Assembly: GCF_030272615.1 (NCBI RefSeq)
Contig: NC_081405.1
Span: forward strand, 312,937,735-313,001,734
Direction of reading: 5' to 3'
Length of the DNA: 64,000 nucleotides
Origin: Cryptomeria japonica
Lineage: Eukaryota; Streptophyta; Pinopsida; Cupressales; Cupressaceae
Positions within the stretch are counted from its first letter, which is position 1. Each line of letters starts with the position of its first letter. The position numbers were made by a program, and so were the translations under genes. A model generated the notes under the pieces. The model was not told where the DNA came from and made no database searches. It saw only the letters and a program-made list of their open reading frames with translations. Shown in pieces: positions 21,429 to 32,800 of the stretch.

Positions 21429-24400
21429 CTAGGTGGTTACAATTTGAAAAGGATCTACCAAAATCAAGTTTATACTTTCCATAAACTTCTTGCTGTCCTT
21501 TATTGCTATCTCTATTCTTTGAACTGTACCGGTGAGGTGCTACATATGCTCTGTCGGTGTTCTCTGTCCCTATACCAGTGCCTTAGATATTTCCTTCTCT
21601 AATGATGCTAGATAGTCCAATCTTGGACTCAGTCTTAGTCTCAATTTCTTTTCCTTATTTACTATTCTCTCCTTTTCTCTTTCTAACTTAAGTAACTCTA
21701 CCTCAAAACTAGTTACCTTTTGCTCATTTTCTTATCTATGTCTACTATCAAAAAGTTTGTCTTGCAAGTATCTTTGTACAGAGTTTTAAATTCCTTCAAT
21801 AAGTTACATAGTTTCGGTAGAAGTGTGTCAAATTCCCTAGTACACTTCTTTATCTGATCTTCAAAGAATTATTGCTTTTCAATTTCTAACTTGTCCTTCA
21901 ATGCCTCTTCCTTTATTTGCTCAACAGTCACTATGTTCTCAGTGATGTATTTACAAAAAGTGTTAAGTTGGCTTAAAGAATCCTTATTGTCTATGTTACA
22001 GTTAGGAGCTATCATCTTCAAAATTGGGATTGTATCATCTATAGCTTTATAAGCCTATGAACTACAATCTGTTATCTTTTTGATGGAATCCAAAAGTACT
22101 TCAGTTACATTTGTTGATTTGTAGCCTGCTGAGGAGGAACCAACATTCTGAATTCTGCCGATGGAGGAAGTAACCAAGCTTGTAGTGACCTCTGGTAGGT
22201 CAGTCTGTGTTTCATTTCCTTAAGCAATGGTTTTTGATATTCTCCTGTTGCCGGTGGCATTGTTTCCATGTGAATCTGTCCCTATTCCGGAGCCTATTGC
22301 TCTACTTGTCTCTGTTTGTTGCTCTATTTCAGTCTCAGTCTGAGTCTCTACCTGTTGCTCTATGTTATCAACTTCAACTTTTCTTTCAGTATTGTCAATG
22401 CTTTTAGTTGCCGGTGGCTCACTAGCCATATCTGTCTTGCCGGTTGTATCTTTGTCTATCATAATGTTAACCTTTTGTGTATCAACATCAACTATGTATA
22501 GTACCTCAGGATTATGATTAGTATCCTTTATGTCCATACTCTCATATGTCGGTTGATCTTCAGTAGTTGTTACCGGTGATGTAATTTGAGGCCATGGGAG
22601 TAAGTTGTCTTTTACTTTGATGCTCGGAGGTCCACCAACCTTTCCTTTTCCTTTGTCCTTCTCCTTCTGGTATACCTTTATTGGTTTGGGGTTCCTGTAC
22701 TCTTCCTGTTTTTCTTTCTCAATAAGGAATATGTCACATGCATTTTCTGTTTCCGTTGTTACTTCATTCGCTCTTCCAACCATTAATGCAATATGCCAGT
22801 GTGCAGTAGAGAATACTAACTGGTTGGCTTCTGAAATTAAGTCATCTATCTCCTTAGGTGAGTTTACTGGGTAAACAACAAGTAACTTTTCAATTTTGAT
22901 TTTCTTATCAAGATCTACAACAGCTTGTCTTCTTGCTTCCAGTCTTTTGAACAATTCATCTGGTAGTTCATCTACAACTTCCATTAGAACTTCTTATAGA
23001 TATCTAGGTGTAAAATGACACTGTTTTCAACTTGTTCTTTTTCATCTACTGACAGTGTATCATAGACCTTTCCTATGTTCTTGCGTTTCCCTTCCTCTGT
23101 GATTTCGTTTAGCAATTTGTCAAGAGGGGCAATATTTTGTCTAGTCTTCTTCTTCTTTGGTGTCAACTTTTTCTTTGGTGTTGTCTTTCTAATCAGAGAC
23201 CTCACTACCTATTGTTTTTGTCTAGTCCTTCTAGGTGAGGGTGTGGATGCCGGTGAAGGATCCCTTTTCCTTACAACTCTTTTGAAAGTTGTAGGCATGT
23301 CACTCTCTGAAGAAGTAGCTACCTGTGATAGGTGAGTCTCTGGCTGTAGAGTTCCTAATTCATCCTCAGTGATACCAGTTTGTTTCAGTACATCTTCTTT
23401 AATAGCCTTAGCCTGTCTAGAACCTCTTCTCACAATTGCTTCAACCTTTTTCACTCTCTTCTTAGATTGAATTTATTTTTCTATGGTCTCAGTACTACCA
23501 AATACTTCTTCCTTTGGTTAATTTGGTGCTTCCAGAAGTGCTTTAGTATAAGTTTCAATTATATGATCATTGGTTTCATAACCCATCTCTGTTACCCAAA
23601 TTGTTCTAGGGATGACTGCTTCCATCCAGATCTCATCCTTTTTAATTACAAAACATATTTCATCCTTGTATTTGTTATCATTTTCCTGTGAAAGTCTGAT
23701 CCTTTTCTTCATCCTAACCTTTAGTGCTTGAAAATAGTCATGAATATTCTTTTCTTTGTTTTCACCCATATTGTTGAATAGGTCTGTTAACTATTTTCCT
23801 ACTGGTATATCAAATCCAAGGTTCTTATTGCCTATATCAGGAACCTATTTAGTTATGTGTAGCATCAATCATACAAGTAGATTACTGAATCTGAAGGTTC
23901 CTTTCTTATCCTTCTTGATTTTGCCTAAGTTATCAATCAACTTATCTTTTAACCATTCACATATATCAATTTTTACATTGTCTTTAACCATGTCATAAGC
24001 ACTCTTAATGCATAAATTGGAAACTGAGTTAAGTCTGTTTGCATGAGTTTCTTTGTACCCTAAAATCATGCTGACAAATCTCACATTTATATCAGTCACA
24101 TCATTAACCCTTAGAGACCTTCTATTTGATGTTGCACCAGTTAAGTTCGTTACCAGGTCATTGGAGACCTTCTTAGTCTTGTCTGGTCTATTACCGGTGG
24201 TAGGTAACCTTGTTACTACTTTCACAACTTCCTTTATAATTTTGTGAACCGAATAAAGCCAAAAGAATGAACCATGTACCTTTCTTAAAACTATCCTAAT
24301 CACTTCCTTGGGAAATTTCGGAATGCAAAGGATTCCAGTGAATCCTAGGGTTTCAACAATTTTATGTTTAGGTTTTACATTTCTGGAATCATCACATATA

Positions 24401-24634
24401 ACAGTCTTATACATGTTTTTAATTTCTTCATCTCCTAATTCCTCTATGTTGCAATGGATGTATATTCTGGGATCTTTTGCGAAAAACAACTCCTTTTGGA
24501 ATTTGGGAAAAAGCACCTACATTGTCATCTTTCTTAGCTACCTCGAGAACTAGCTGAAATATGGGCCTAGGGCAGTTTATAACCTCGACTACTATAGGGT
24601 TTGCTATGAATTCAGGTGTAGAAGAGGATGCCAT
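21429..24634 (-). pseudogene. Element B ORF2, broken homologue of element A ORF2
   Basis: ATG at 24634 (MASSSTPEFIANPIVVEV) resembles the start of A ORF2 (SSFVPIFIANPTIVEV). The N-terminal domain includes VHGSFFWLYSVHKIIKEVVK, the NRLNSV word and TFRFSNLLV. A basic linker follows (TPKKKLTPKKKK near 23180). The VYDTLSVDEKEQVENSVILH block near 23060 matches the YYDTLEVD block of A. The C-terminal half (22984-21429) is acidic and Thr/Glu-rich, then coiled-coil-like. Several stops and frameshifts break it (for example near 24510, 23860-23800, 23515, 23206, 22982 and 22218). The two ORF2 copies align throughout by eye although the elements have different LTRs. Confidence 0.65.
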
Positions 24635-24949
24635 GATGATAAATACCTTTTTCTGCCTTTGGATGGATTGATTGCCGAAGTGCTTTGCCTCTTTGCTCGA
24701 AATGCCTTCGCTCTGCAAATTTCATGCTCTTTGAATGTTTGAATGCTCAGTGAAGTGAAATGGAGCCAAAACCACAAATTTATAATGTCGAACTGCCAAC
24801 TACCACATTTAATGTTTGCCGGTTAAGTAGTCACTTAACATTGTCTACGGATATAGAAGTAATTTCCAACTTCTCACCATTAACCGAGAGAATTATAGCA
24901 TATGTCTCATTGATTGCCAAACCCTCAAGAAAATTTTCTTCAATTTGAT

Positions 24950-26345
24950 GAAGAGCTTCTTGCTGGTGGAGTATTACTCTGTCCTGTCAGTGAAGCACTA
25001 CTCTATCCTGCCAGTGGAGTGTTGATTGGTTCTACTCGTGGAGGAGTATTCCCAACAATATTTAGGTCTGACTTTCTAATCCATTGTTTTGAGAATTCTT
25101 GCTTAACCTCTTCAACTTTTTATTTTCCTTTCAAACGAGGACCTTTGTTGTCTATTGGTGATCCTTTACTTCTATAGAATTTTGCAATATGCCCAATCTT
25201 GTTACATGCATAACAAGTCACATTATTTTTCTAAATAGCTTTCCCATAACCTATGCCAGTTTGTGTTCTACATTGATTAGATAGGTGTCCAAATCTTCCA
25301 CAAACAGAACATCTCACATTCATTCTACAATTTTCAGAGTTGTGACCAACTTTGTTGCTTTTATAACATTGAACAGTGGGTGTGTTGGTATTCTGATAAT
25401 TTCTAGATCTACATTCATTTTCTCTATGACCATACTTATTACAGTTAAATCATTTTCCATTGAATTTATAAGCATTAGGTTGTCTTACTAGTTTTCTATG
25501 ATCTTGTGTGTTTACAGTACTGGAGCTTTCACTAACTTCAAAGCCAATTCTAGAAGTGTCACCTTTAGGTTTTTGATTCTTCAACAAGTTACCAAGTTCC
25601 TCTGAGCTTTTCTTGAATTTCTCTTTATGTTGATTTGCAGTATCAAGTTCTCTTTATAAGACTTCTTTTTGTCTCATCAGTTCATTAGAGTCATTTTGAG
25701 TGTGCATCAGATCTGTCTTCAACAAATCATTTTCATAGCTAAGTCTTGTATTTTCATTTGCACCATCACTTAGTCTTCTGGTCAATTCTTCTTCATTCTT
25801 CTTTCTATCTTCAATTTCTTTACAAAATCTCATAGTCATATCCTGCATCTCATTGTCATTTTGCATCTTTTCACAAAGTTCTCTCCTCTTGTTTCTTGAA
25901 ATAGTAAGATTCTCTTGAAGTGCCTAAATAATATCCTGGGCTGCCTTTAGATCATCTTCAAGTTTGATATTTTTCAATTTTTCTGCATCATAGTCTGAGA
26001 GAGATGCTTCTAGTTGCTTCATCAGATTTTTCATCTCTACCGGTGTCAAGATCTTCCTCAAGCTGTTAGGCTTCTGATTCTTCTTTCTGTCTTTGATTTC
26101 TTTACAAAATCTCATAGTAATATCCTACGTCTCATTCTCATTTTGTATCTTTTCACAAAGTTCTCTCCTCTTGTTTCTTGAAATAGTAAGATTATCTCGA
26201 AGTGCCTGAATAATATCCTGGGCTGCCTTTAGATCATCTTCAAGTTTGATATTTTTCAATTTTTCTGCATCATAGTCTGAGAGAGCTACTCCTAGTTGCT
26301 TCATCAGATTTTCCATCTCTACCGATGTCAAGATCTTCCTCAAGA
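24950..26345 (-). pseudogene. Element B gag-like ORF with four CCHC knuckles and an internal duplication
   Basis: The minus-strand coiled-coil region (26345-25560) contains a tandem duplication of about 281 bases: 26344-26092 and 26060-25811 are close copies, with LSDYDAEKLKNIKLEDDLKA in both. Four zinc knuckles follow at about 25460-25190. The first has a stop (TGA) in place of its first Cys. The second has Ser for a Cys. The third is complete (CSVC..GHLSNQC). The fourth ends in Tyr. It is homologous to the A gag. Confidence 0.65.
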
Positions 26346-27117
26346 TTTCTTTGGTTATCGGCAATGCAGGTCGACATGGTATAGTAAAAGTCATTGGTAT
26401 TCAAGGCCAACACATCTTGTATTCGGCATCGACAACTTGTTTATATGTTTATTCATTTATGTTATATGGCTGACATGCAATCTGATATTGTATATATCCT
26501 TGTAAGCTGACATAAGGCATAAATTTGTATAGGATATATAGGGAAGATTGATTAGATCATTTTGATATTATAGGATGGATATATGGATGTAATGTAATGA
26601 AAAATATATATCAAAGATACTATGTATGTGAGGAATTCATTGTAAGGGTTATTCCGGTACAAAGGTTTAAGGTTTTAACTGGAACAGACAAAGCTTAAAC
26701 TGGAACTATATTATAGCATAAAAGATACTATCCTAACATTTCACTATTCTCTAGATTGTTGTCTGGTATATTATGTAATCAGTGAGGCTCCTATTGTGAT
26801 TGAGCAATGTGCTCTAGGTTGTAAGCCTTCCTAGAAGTGCAGGCCCATCATATATTGTAATATCTCTTCATATGGCTAGTGAATTGATATTGTGGGTCAC
26901 AAATCCCACTGTGGTTTTTCCTCATTAAGTTTTCCATGTATAAATATGTGTGTTATGGTTCTCAATTATGTGTTTGGCTTATTGGTTGCATTACTTCTTT
27001 CAATTCTATTTATACTGGTATACCGGTTGGTGTATGAATTTTTTGTTAAAGTTAAAATCTATTATGTCGGTATAACACTAATTTACCCCCCCCTCTCAGT
27101 TTTATTGGTTTTCAATA
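26346..27117 (+). repeat. Element A 3' LTR, second part
   Basis: Resumes within TTTGGTTATCGGCAATG, which is also present at about 20390, and continues to TTGGTTTTCAATA at 27117. The 5' LTR ends CCAACA, so the final CA has become TA. The C-tract block is at about 27081-27100. The 5-base duplication GCTAC follows. Confidence 0.75.
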
Positions 27118-27122
27118 GCTAC
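27118..27122 (+). repeat. Target-site duplication GCTAC, right copy (element A)
   Basis: Matches 6568-6572 and marks the right edge of element A. Confidence 0.75.
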
Positions 27123-27560
27123 AATGGGTCATATGTGCTCCTAAAGGGTCAGACATGTGTTAGAACACATGTGTGACCCCTTAGGACCACATATGACCCC
27201 TTAAAACACTATTGGATTGTGCAGGAACAAAAGGGGTCCTAAGGGGTACATTATACACACTATGATGCTATATGGGTCATATATGGTGCTAAGGGGCCAC
27301 ACATGTGTCAAAGCACATGCGTGACCACTTAGGACCATAGATGATCCCTTATAGCATCCTAGTGTGTACGTTATGCATGCTATTGGGTCACAGGGGGTAT
27401 GTTATATAAACTTGGATGTTACAAGGGGCGATATGTGCTCCTAAGGGGTCATGCACATGTGTGACACCTTAGGACCACACATTACCCCTTAGGACACTAT
27501 TGGGTCCTATGGGGTCAAATTGGGTCTTAAGGGGTCATTATGAGTCATAAGGTATCATCT
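27123..27560. repeat. Satellite of inverted CTAAGGGGTC motifs, right block
   Basis: The same unit as 5419-6502 (GACCCCTTAGGACCACATAT arm, CATTATACACACTA centre, complementary arm). It continues the array that element A split. Units are more eroded towards 27560. Confidence 0.8.
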
Positions 27561-27852
27561 ATTAAGGTATTATTATGCTTCATTACAATAATAAGAGGTC
27601 ATTATAGTCAGAATAGATCTTAAGGGGTGTTATTGTGTCATATGAGGTCTTATATGTTAGACGTGTGAGGATGCTAAATTAGGTCAAAATATGTTTTAAG
27701 ATGTATTAAAGGATCATTCATGGTTTAATATAGTCTTCAGTTGTTCTAGTATGTGTTCAAATATCCTAAGGTGTATGTATGTATGTGTATGTCACATTTA
27801 TTTAGGTAATTAACCATTTAGTTACTTAAGTAATCTTTTCCTAAGGTGTTGT
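27561..27852. other. Eroded repeat flank
   Basis: Fading GGTCATTATG- and AAGGTGTAT-type words, then ATGTATG words. About 27785-27815 resembles 34052-34090 on the other side of LINE1 (GTGTATGT, ATTTATTTA, ATTAACCA words). Confidence 0.4.
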
Positions 27853-28085
27853 GTTTTTTGATTAAGTAAAAACAGGTTTCTGAAAGGAACCCGAACCTTT
27901 TAAATATCAGGAGAGAAAAAGAGCTAGAAAGAACCATGCCTGATCACTTCAATAACAAAAACTGATCCCATCCAAACAAAAAGGGATCTCAACACACATA
28001 ACATGAAGAACCACAAAAAGACAGTGAAAGGAAAGTAAAAAGATAACACAAAGACATAGACCAAGACCGAGACTAAGACAACTAC

Positions 28086-29853
28086 ATATTTTTCATGATA
28101 TCTTCAGCATGGACCACCATCTACTTCATGTTGTTTACAGAGGTCTTTAAATCATCTAGCTCTCGGCCTTTGATGTTGCCCTTATTCGTGGTATTGGCTC
28201 TAGTCCTCTTCTTGTGACCTTTTTTGTCCAGCTGATCCTTGTCGCCCTCTTTATCTTTGATGTTATGAAACCTGTTAATCAAAATGTTCATGTTGTCCAC
28301 TGAGGCTTTGAGGATTTGGAAGTTCTATCAACTCCGCTGCCAAGATTGCTCATAGCAATTTCCATCCCTTTCACGTCCTTATTTTCTTCCATCTCCTTAA
28401 CCTTTTTTTCAATTGCAATAATTTTACCCACCATGTTTTCAATGGCTTCAACATTATTAATTACCACCGCCAATTCTTTGACATTTTCAGACAGGGGTTT
28501 GTCACCTATAGTGGTTCTTTTGACAACATTCATATCCTTATTCAGGCTGCCTATGTGTTTCACCATTGTGCTAATGGTATCATAGAAACCCTTAATACTC
28601 TCATTTTCTCCAACACAATCACTAGATTTGCCCCTTTTGTCCTCTTGATCCTCTTTTTGCAGACCTTGAGTATTCAAATCCTCATTGTTGCCCACAACCG
28701 AAATATCATCCCCCTCCTTATCCTGCCCATTATCATTTTTATCCTCCTCTGCCTCCTCATCAGAATTAATCAAAATTTGATTAATATCTTTGTTACCTCC
28801 CTTGCTGATGTTCTTCTTCCTCTGGGTTTGCTTTTTGGTGCCTTTCCCTTTCTTGTTTTTGATGAATTTACCTTTGAAGGACTCGGCCTCAGACTCCAAA
28901 ATATTTGTATCCACCACTATCCTCTTCCTCTTTCCCTTGTTCCTCCCATTTTTACTTAGCTCCCCCGACTTGCCTTCAGTCTTTGAGTCAAAGTTAAAAC
29001 CAATAACCTCACTCTCCGTGTCCTCATCCCTTACATTTTTACCTTTAATAGGTTTTTCAATGCATTTCCCTTTCAACACTTTATACACAAGAGCCATAAG
29101 GCCTTGATGAAGAGCATGGTCGCCCTTGGGATCTTTCTATATCTCTTTAATAGTATGGTCCATGGAACATGCAAGATAATATGGTAGGCTTACCTTTTCC
29201 TCATGGGGAAAATGGTTGAGCAATACAAAGTGGTGCCCGTAAGATCTCGTAAACCTGCCATCCAACATTTTATAGGTAATTGTAGCAAACAAAATGAGCC
29301 TCCATGGCCCGCATATACGTTTTGGGGAATGATAGGAGTTGTCAACCTTCATCATTTTCTTCTTCTCAGCTTCCATGATAGGAAGTTTGTCTGCTGCCTT
29401 ATCAAAGATGCTACGATCTCTATAGAATTTCATGCCCTCTGTCATCATCCCCGTGGCCTCAACAATAATCTCCTCATCCACAATCATCATCTAGGTCCCC
29501 ACCAAAACTTTGCCATTCTTCCAATTCTTGATAAAGTGCTTAATGACCATTGGATCTTTCCCACTAAGCCTCTCCATAAACACACTTAGACCCCCTTCAT
29601 GAAGAATTTCCCAAACCTCTCTGTTCTTCCTCCATTCCAAACAAGAGGTAGGTTCGAACCTTTTTTTGTTCCCTCCTATTTTTCCTTCGTAATCATTGAA
29701 TTTCCTTCTCTCGACTCTGATTCTTCTTCTCTGGTTTCTATAGCTACCCTGAAAAATAGCCTTGAATATGTGCCAAGCATTTATGAAAAGACACATAAAT
29801 AAACGCTCATCACTGTAGTTGTAAACCTGCATCAAAATAAGTAGAAGAAGCAT
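28086..29853 (-). pseudogene. LINE1 extra ORF after RNase H, function unknown
   Basis: ATG 29853 directly follows the RNase H stop (TAA then ATG, same frame). The frame runs to 28288 with stops at 29491 and 29137, then continues after a frameshift near 28300 to about 28086, roughly 585 codons. The first half is a folded-looking domain with FVERL-like IKHFIKNWKNGKVLVG, IVDEEIIVEATGMMTEG, FYRDR and RFTRSYGHHFVLLNHFPHEE. The second half is a Lys-rich and acidic linker (KNKKGKGTKKQTQRKKN, then EEAEEDKNDNGQDKEGDD) and a coiled-coil-like tail. It has no similarity I can see to DUF4283 or to any enzyme. It could be a C-terminal extension of ORF2 or a third ORF. Confidence 0.6.
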
Positions 29854-32800
29854 TTAGAAATTATGGTTGATGGTGCCACGTTGCCTCTTCTGGATATGGT
29901 CCAGATCGAGTAAGGATTTCTCTTCACATGCAAGTTCTCTCTCACCATTAATAGTAATGATTTCCTCCATTTGACAGGCCAGGTTGGTGGCCCAGTTAGC
30001 ACATGAATTTGCTTCCCTATACACGTGTGTGAAAACACACATTTCAAATGTATCACTTATTTTCTTCGCTACTTTAATAGCATTGTTTATTGACCAAGAT
30101 GGTGGGAACTCCTTGTTCAAATAGTTTATTATATTCAATGAGTCTCCTTCACACTAGAATCTAGTGTAGTTGGCTTCCTTTGCTAGGACCATCAAATGAT
30201 AAGCTACCATAGTCTCAAAAAAATGATTAGTCTAATTGCCTATAGGTATGCATTTAATAATTTTGCATTTTCCCTATTCATCCCTTAGGACCACACCACA
30301 TCCTGCAATACCAGGATTACCCTTTGAAGCTCCATCAGAGCTGATTTTCATCCAACCATTAGGAGGAAATTCCCATTTCACACCCTCTCTAGGATTAGTC
30401 TGAAAGTGATCACGTCCTTTTAATCTACACTTCTTGAAGATTATTTGATCATCCTTGTCTTGAAGATTAGCAATACCACCTATGATATTAATATTTTCCA
30501 ATATGTTTCTTTTTATTTTCTCAAACACAATTTGAGCCTTAGACACCTTCTCTCTAAACACTCTTTCGTTTCTCTCTTTCCATATACCCCAATACATATG
30601 GGGTAAAGACAATTTCCACAACAAAATAATATACTTATTAATTGATGGGTGCTGCCAAGAATCAAAAACCTCTTGAACTAATTCTGGGAAACTCCAACTG
30701 ATATTGAAGTGATCTAGACATCTTCCCTAGACAGCAGCAGAGAAGGGACAATGAAAGAGCAGGTGGTTGACGGTCTCCTCATTCTGCATACAAAGAAAAC
30801 AAACACTAGGCATACACATACCTCTTTTTCTGAGGTTATAAATAGTTATAATTTTATCTTCAAGGGTTGTCCAGAAGAAAATATTAATTTTAGGGGTTAG
30901 GCCTTTCACCCAAGCCTTAGCCCAACAAGGAGTCTCCATTTTATAAAATTTCTGATAATAAAGCGAGGCCATAGTAAATTTACCATTTGTTGTGAGTTTC
31001 TAGATTAACGAGATCTTTATCTTCCACCACCACCATGGAGTGCATTATTTTGTTCAAACTTTCCAAGGAAGGATCAACTTGAGATAAATCCTTCCACTAT
31101 CCATCTTTCCAGTAGTCACCCACCATAGAGCCATATTTTTCCTTGCATTGGTTCTGAAATCTACTTCACTTAGGACTTTCACTCAAAGGGGACTCGAGAA
31201 ACTAGGACTTCCCAGAATTTGATAAGGTTCCCTTTCCCCATCTTCCATTTCACACCTTTGGAAATTAGATCTCTTGTTCTAGACACATTTTTCCAAATAT
31301 TGGATCCAATTGGGATATCTTCCACATTGAGGAAGCTTAGAAGTGTAGGATATTGCCTTTTATACTTGTTGTCCCATATTAGTTTCCATTCTCCCTGGTT
31401 ATTATACCCTCTCCAAATCTGCTTGGCCATAAGAAATTCATTCATGTCTCTTATTCTTCTTAGACCTAGACCTCCCTTTCTTATTGGCTTACAAATCTTG
31501 TCCCACACAATCAGATTCATTCTCTTCTTCTCCTCGACCCTTGTCCACAAAAAAGTTCTTTGATTTTTTTCAATAGCCTCCGCAAACTTGGCAGGAATTC
31601 TGAAAAGGCTGATGGCATAAAGAGGAATACTTTGAAAAGTCGATTTCAATAGCTGAACCTTACCAGCTTGGCTAAGAAGTTCACCCTTCCAACTTGCTAA
31701 CTTCTTATGAAATTTGCCCACCAAAGCTCCCCAGAAAGTATCAGGAGGATCTCGGCATAAGGGGAGCCCTGAATAGGAAGCAGAAAGACTCCCCAATTGA
31801 CACCCCAAAATATTACTTATGTTTATCTTTCTTCTCTCTGGAGTATTAATGAAGTAAACAAAACTTTTAGACCAATTAATAAGTTGCCTAGTAGCTAACC
31901 CATAACTGTCCAATGCTTTCTTTAAACTCCTTGAATCCTACACTAAAGCCTTACCCATAATTATAGAATCATCCACAAACTGCTGATGGGAGAAAACTTC
32001 ATCCGCTGAAGATGGTTTCAATCCACAAAACTCCCCCTTCTCAACCAACTTTCCAATGCATCTTCCCAGACATTCCACCATGATAATAAAAATAACCAAA
32101 GATACAGGATCTCCCTATCTGAGTCCCCTTGAGGGCTTGAAAAAAGGGGAAGGAGACCCATTAATTAAGATAGAAAAAGAAGCTGAAGAGACTAATTTCC
32201 TAATAAGACTAATACTTCTAGAACAAAAACCAAAAGCCGAAAGAACTTTCATCATTAAATCCCAGTCCACTCTATCGTAGGCTTTAGATAAGTCAATCTT
32301 TAGAAGAAAGCCTTCTTTTTTAGCACTAGAAAAAGAATGAATGTTTTCATGGACCGAAATTATCAAATCCAAGATTTGTCTTCCAGGGACAAAACCCCTT
32401 TGCTGAGGAGAAATGATAGAAAAAAGTAGCTTCAGGATTCTAGAAGTTAGAACCTTAGAGGTGATCTTGTATAGAGAGTTGCAAAGGCTTATAGGTCTGA
32501 ATAGATGCATGGAACCGAATCCCATCTTTTTGGGGATAAGAGCAATAAAAGTGCCATTTATCTCTTTCAAAATTCTTATAGCACCAAATAACTCTTTCAT
32601 AGCTCTGGAAACATCATCTCCAACAATATGCCAATACATTTGAAAAAAGAACATGGGAAAACCATCTGGGCTCGATGCCTTGTTACCTTCAAAGGAGTTG
32701 ACAACTTTCATAATCTCATCATTGGAAGGGATATCAGGTAGGTAAGAGTTCTGATTTGCCTCCAAGATAGTTGGAATACAGTCCATAAGGTTCTTTTGAG

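Larger units (their letters stand above)
20496..26345 (-). mobile_element. Element B: minus-strand relative of element A, lacking its 5' LTR
   Basis: Read on the minus strand it has gag (26345 to about 24950), ORF2 (24634-21429), a polypurine tract and a 3' LTR (21216-20496). The 5' LTR and PBS are missing: at 26345 the gag runs straight into element A LTR sequence. No pol domain is visible. Gag and ORF2 are homologous to those of A, but the LTR is clearly diverged, so this is a different subfamily. No 5-base target duplication is seen. Instead about 110 bases of A LTR are repeated on both sides. Confidence 0.75.
6573..27117 (+). mobile_element. Element A: non-autonomous LTR retrotransposon carrying two nested insertions
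   Basis: Flanked by GCTAC duplications. The 5' LTR (6573-7085 plus 14862-15266, about 918 bases of its own) is split by Copia-1. The internal region (15267-20251) holds a primer-binding site, a gag with four zinc knuckles, a long second ORF and a polypurine tract. The 3' LTR (20252-20495 plus about 26346-27117) is split by element B. No protease, integrase, RT or RNase H is visible in the internal 5 kb, so it must have moved with proteins supplied in trans. It resembles TR-GAG-type elements in having gag but no pol; the extra ORF is unusual. Both ORFs contain stops and frameshifts, so this copy is dead. Confidence 0.8.

Noticed and set aside
28555-29107. Leu/Phe-rich plus-strand ORFs that look like membrane proteins
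   Set aside because: Antisense of the Lys/Glu-rich part of the LINE1 extra ORF.
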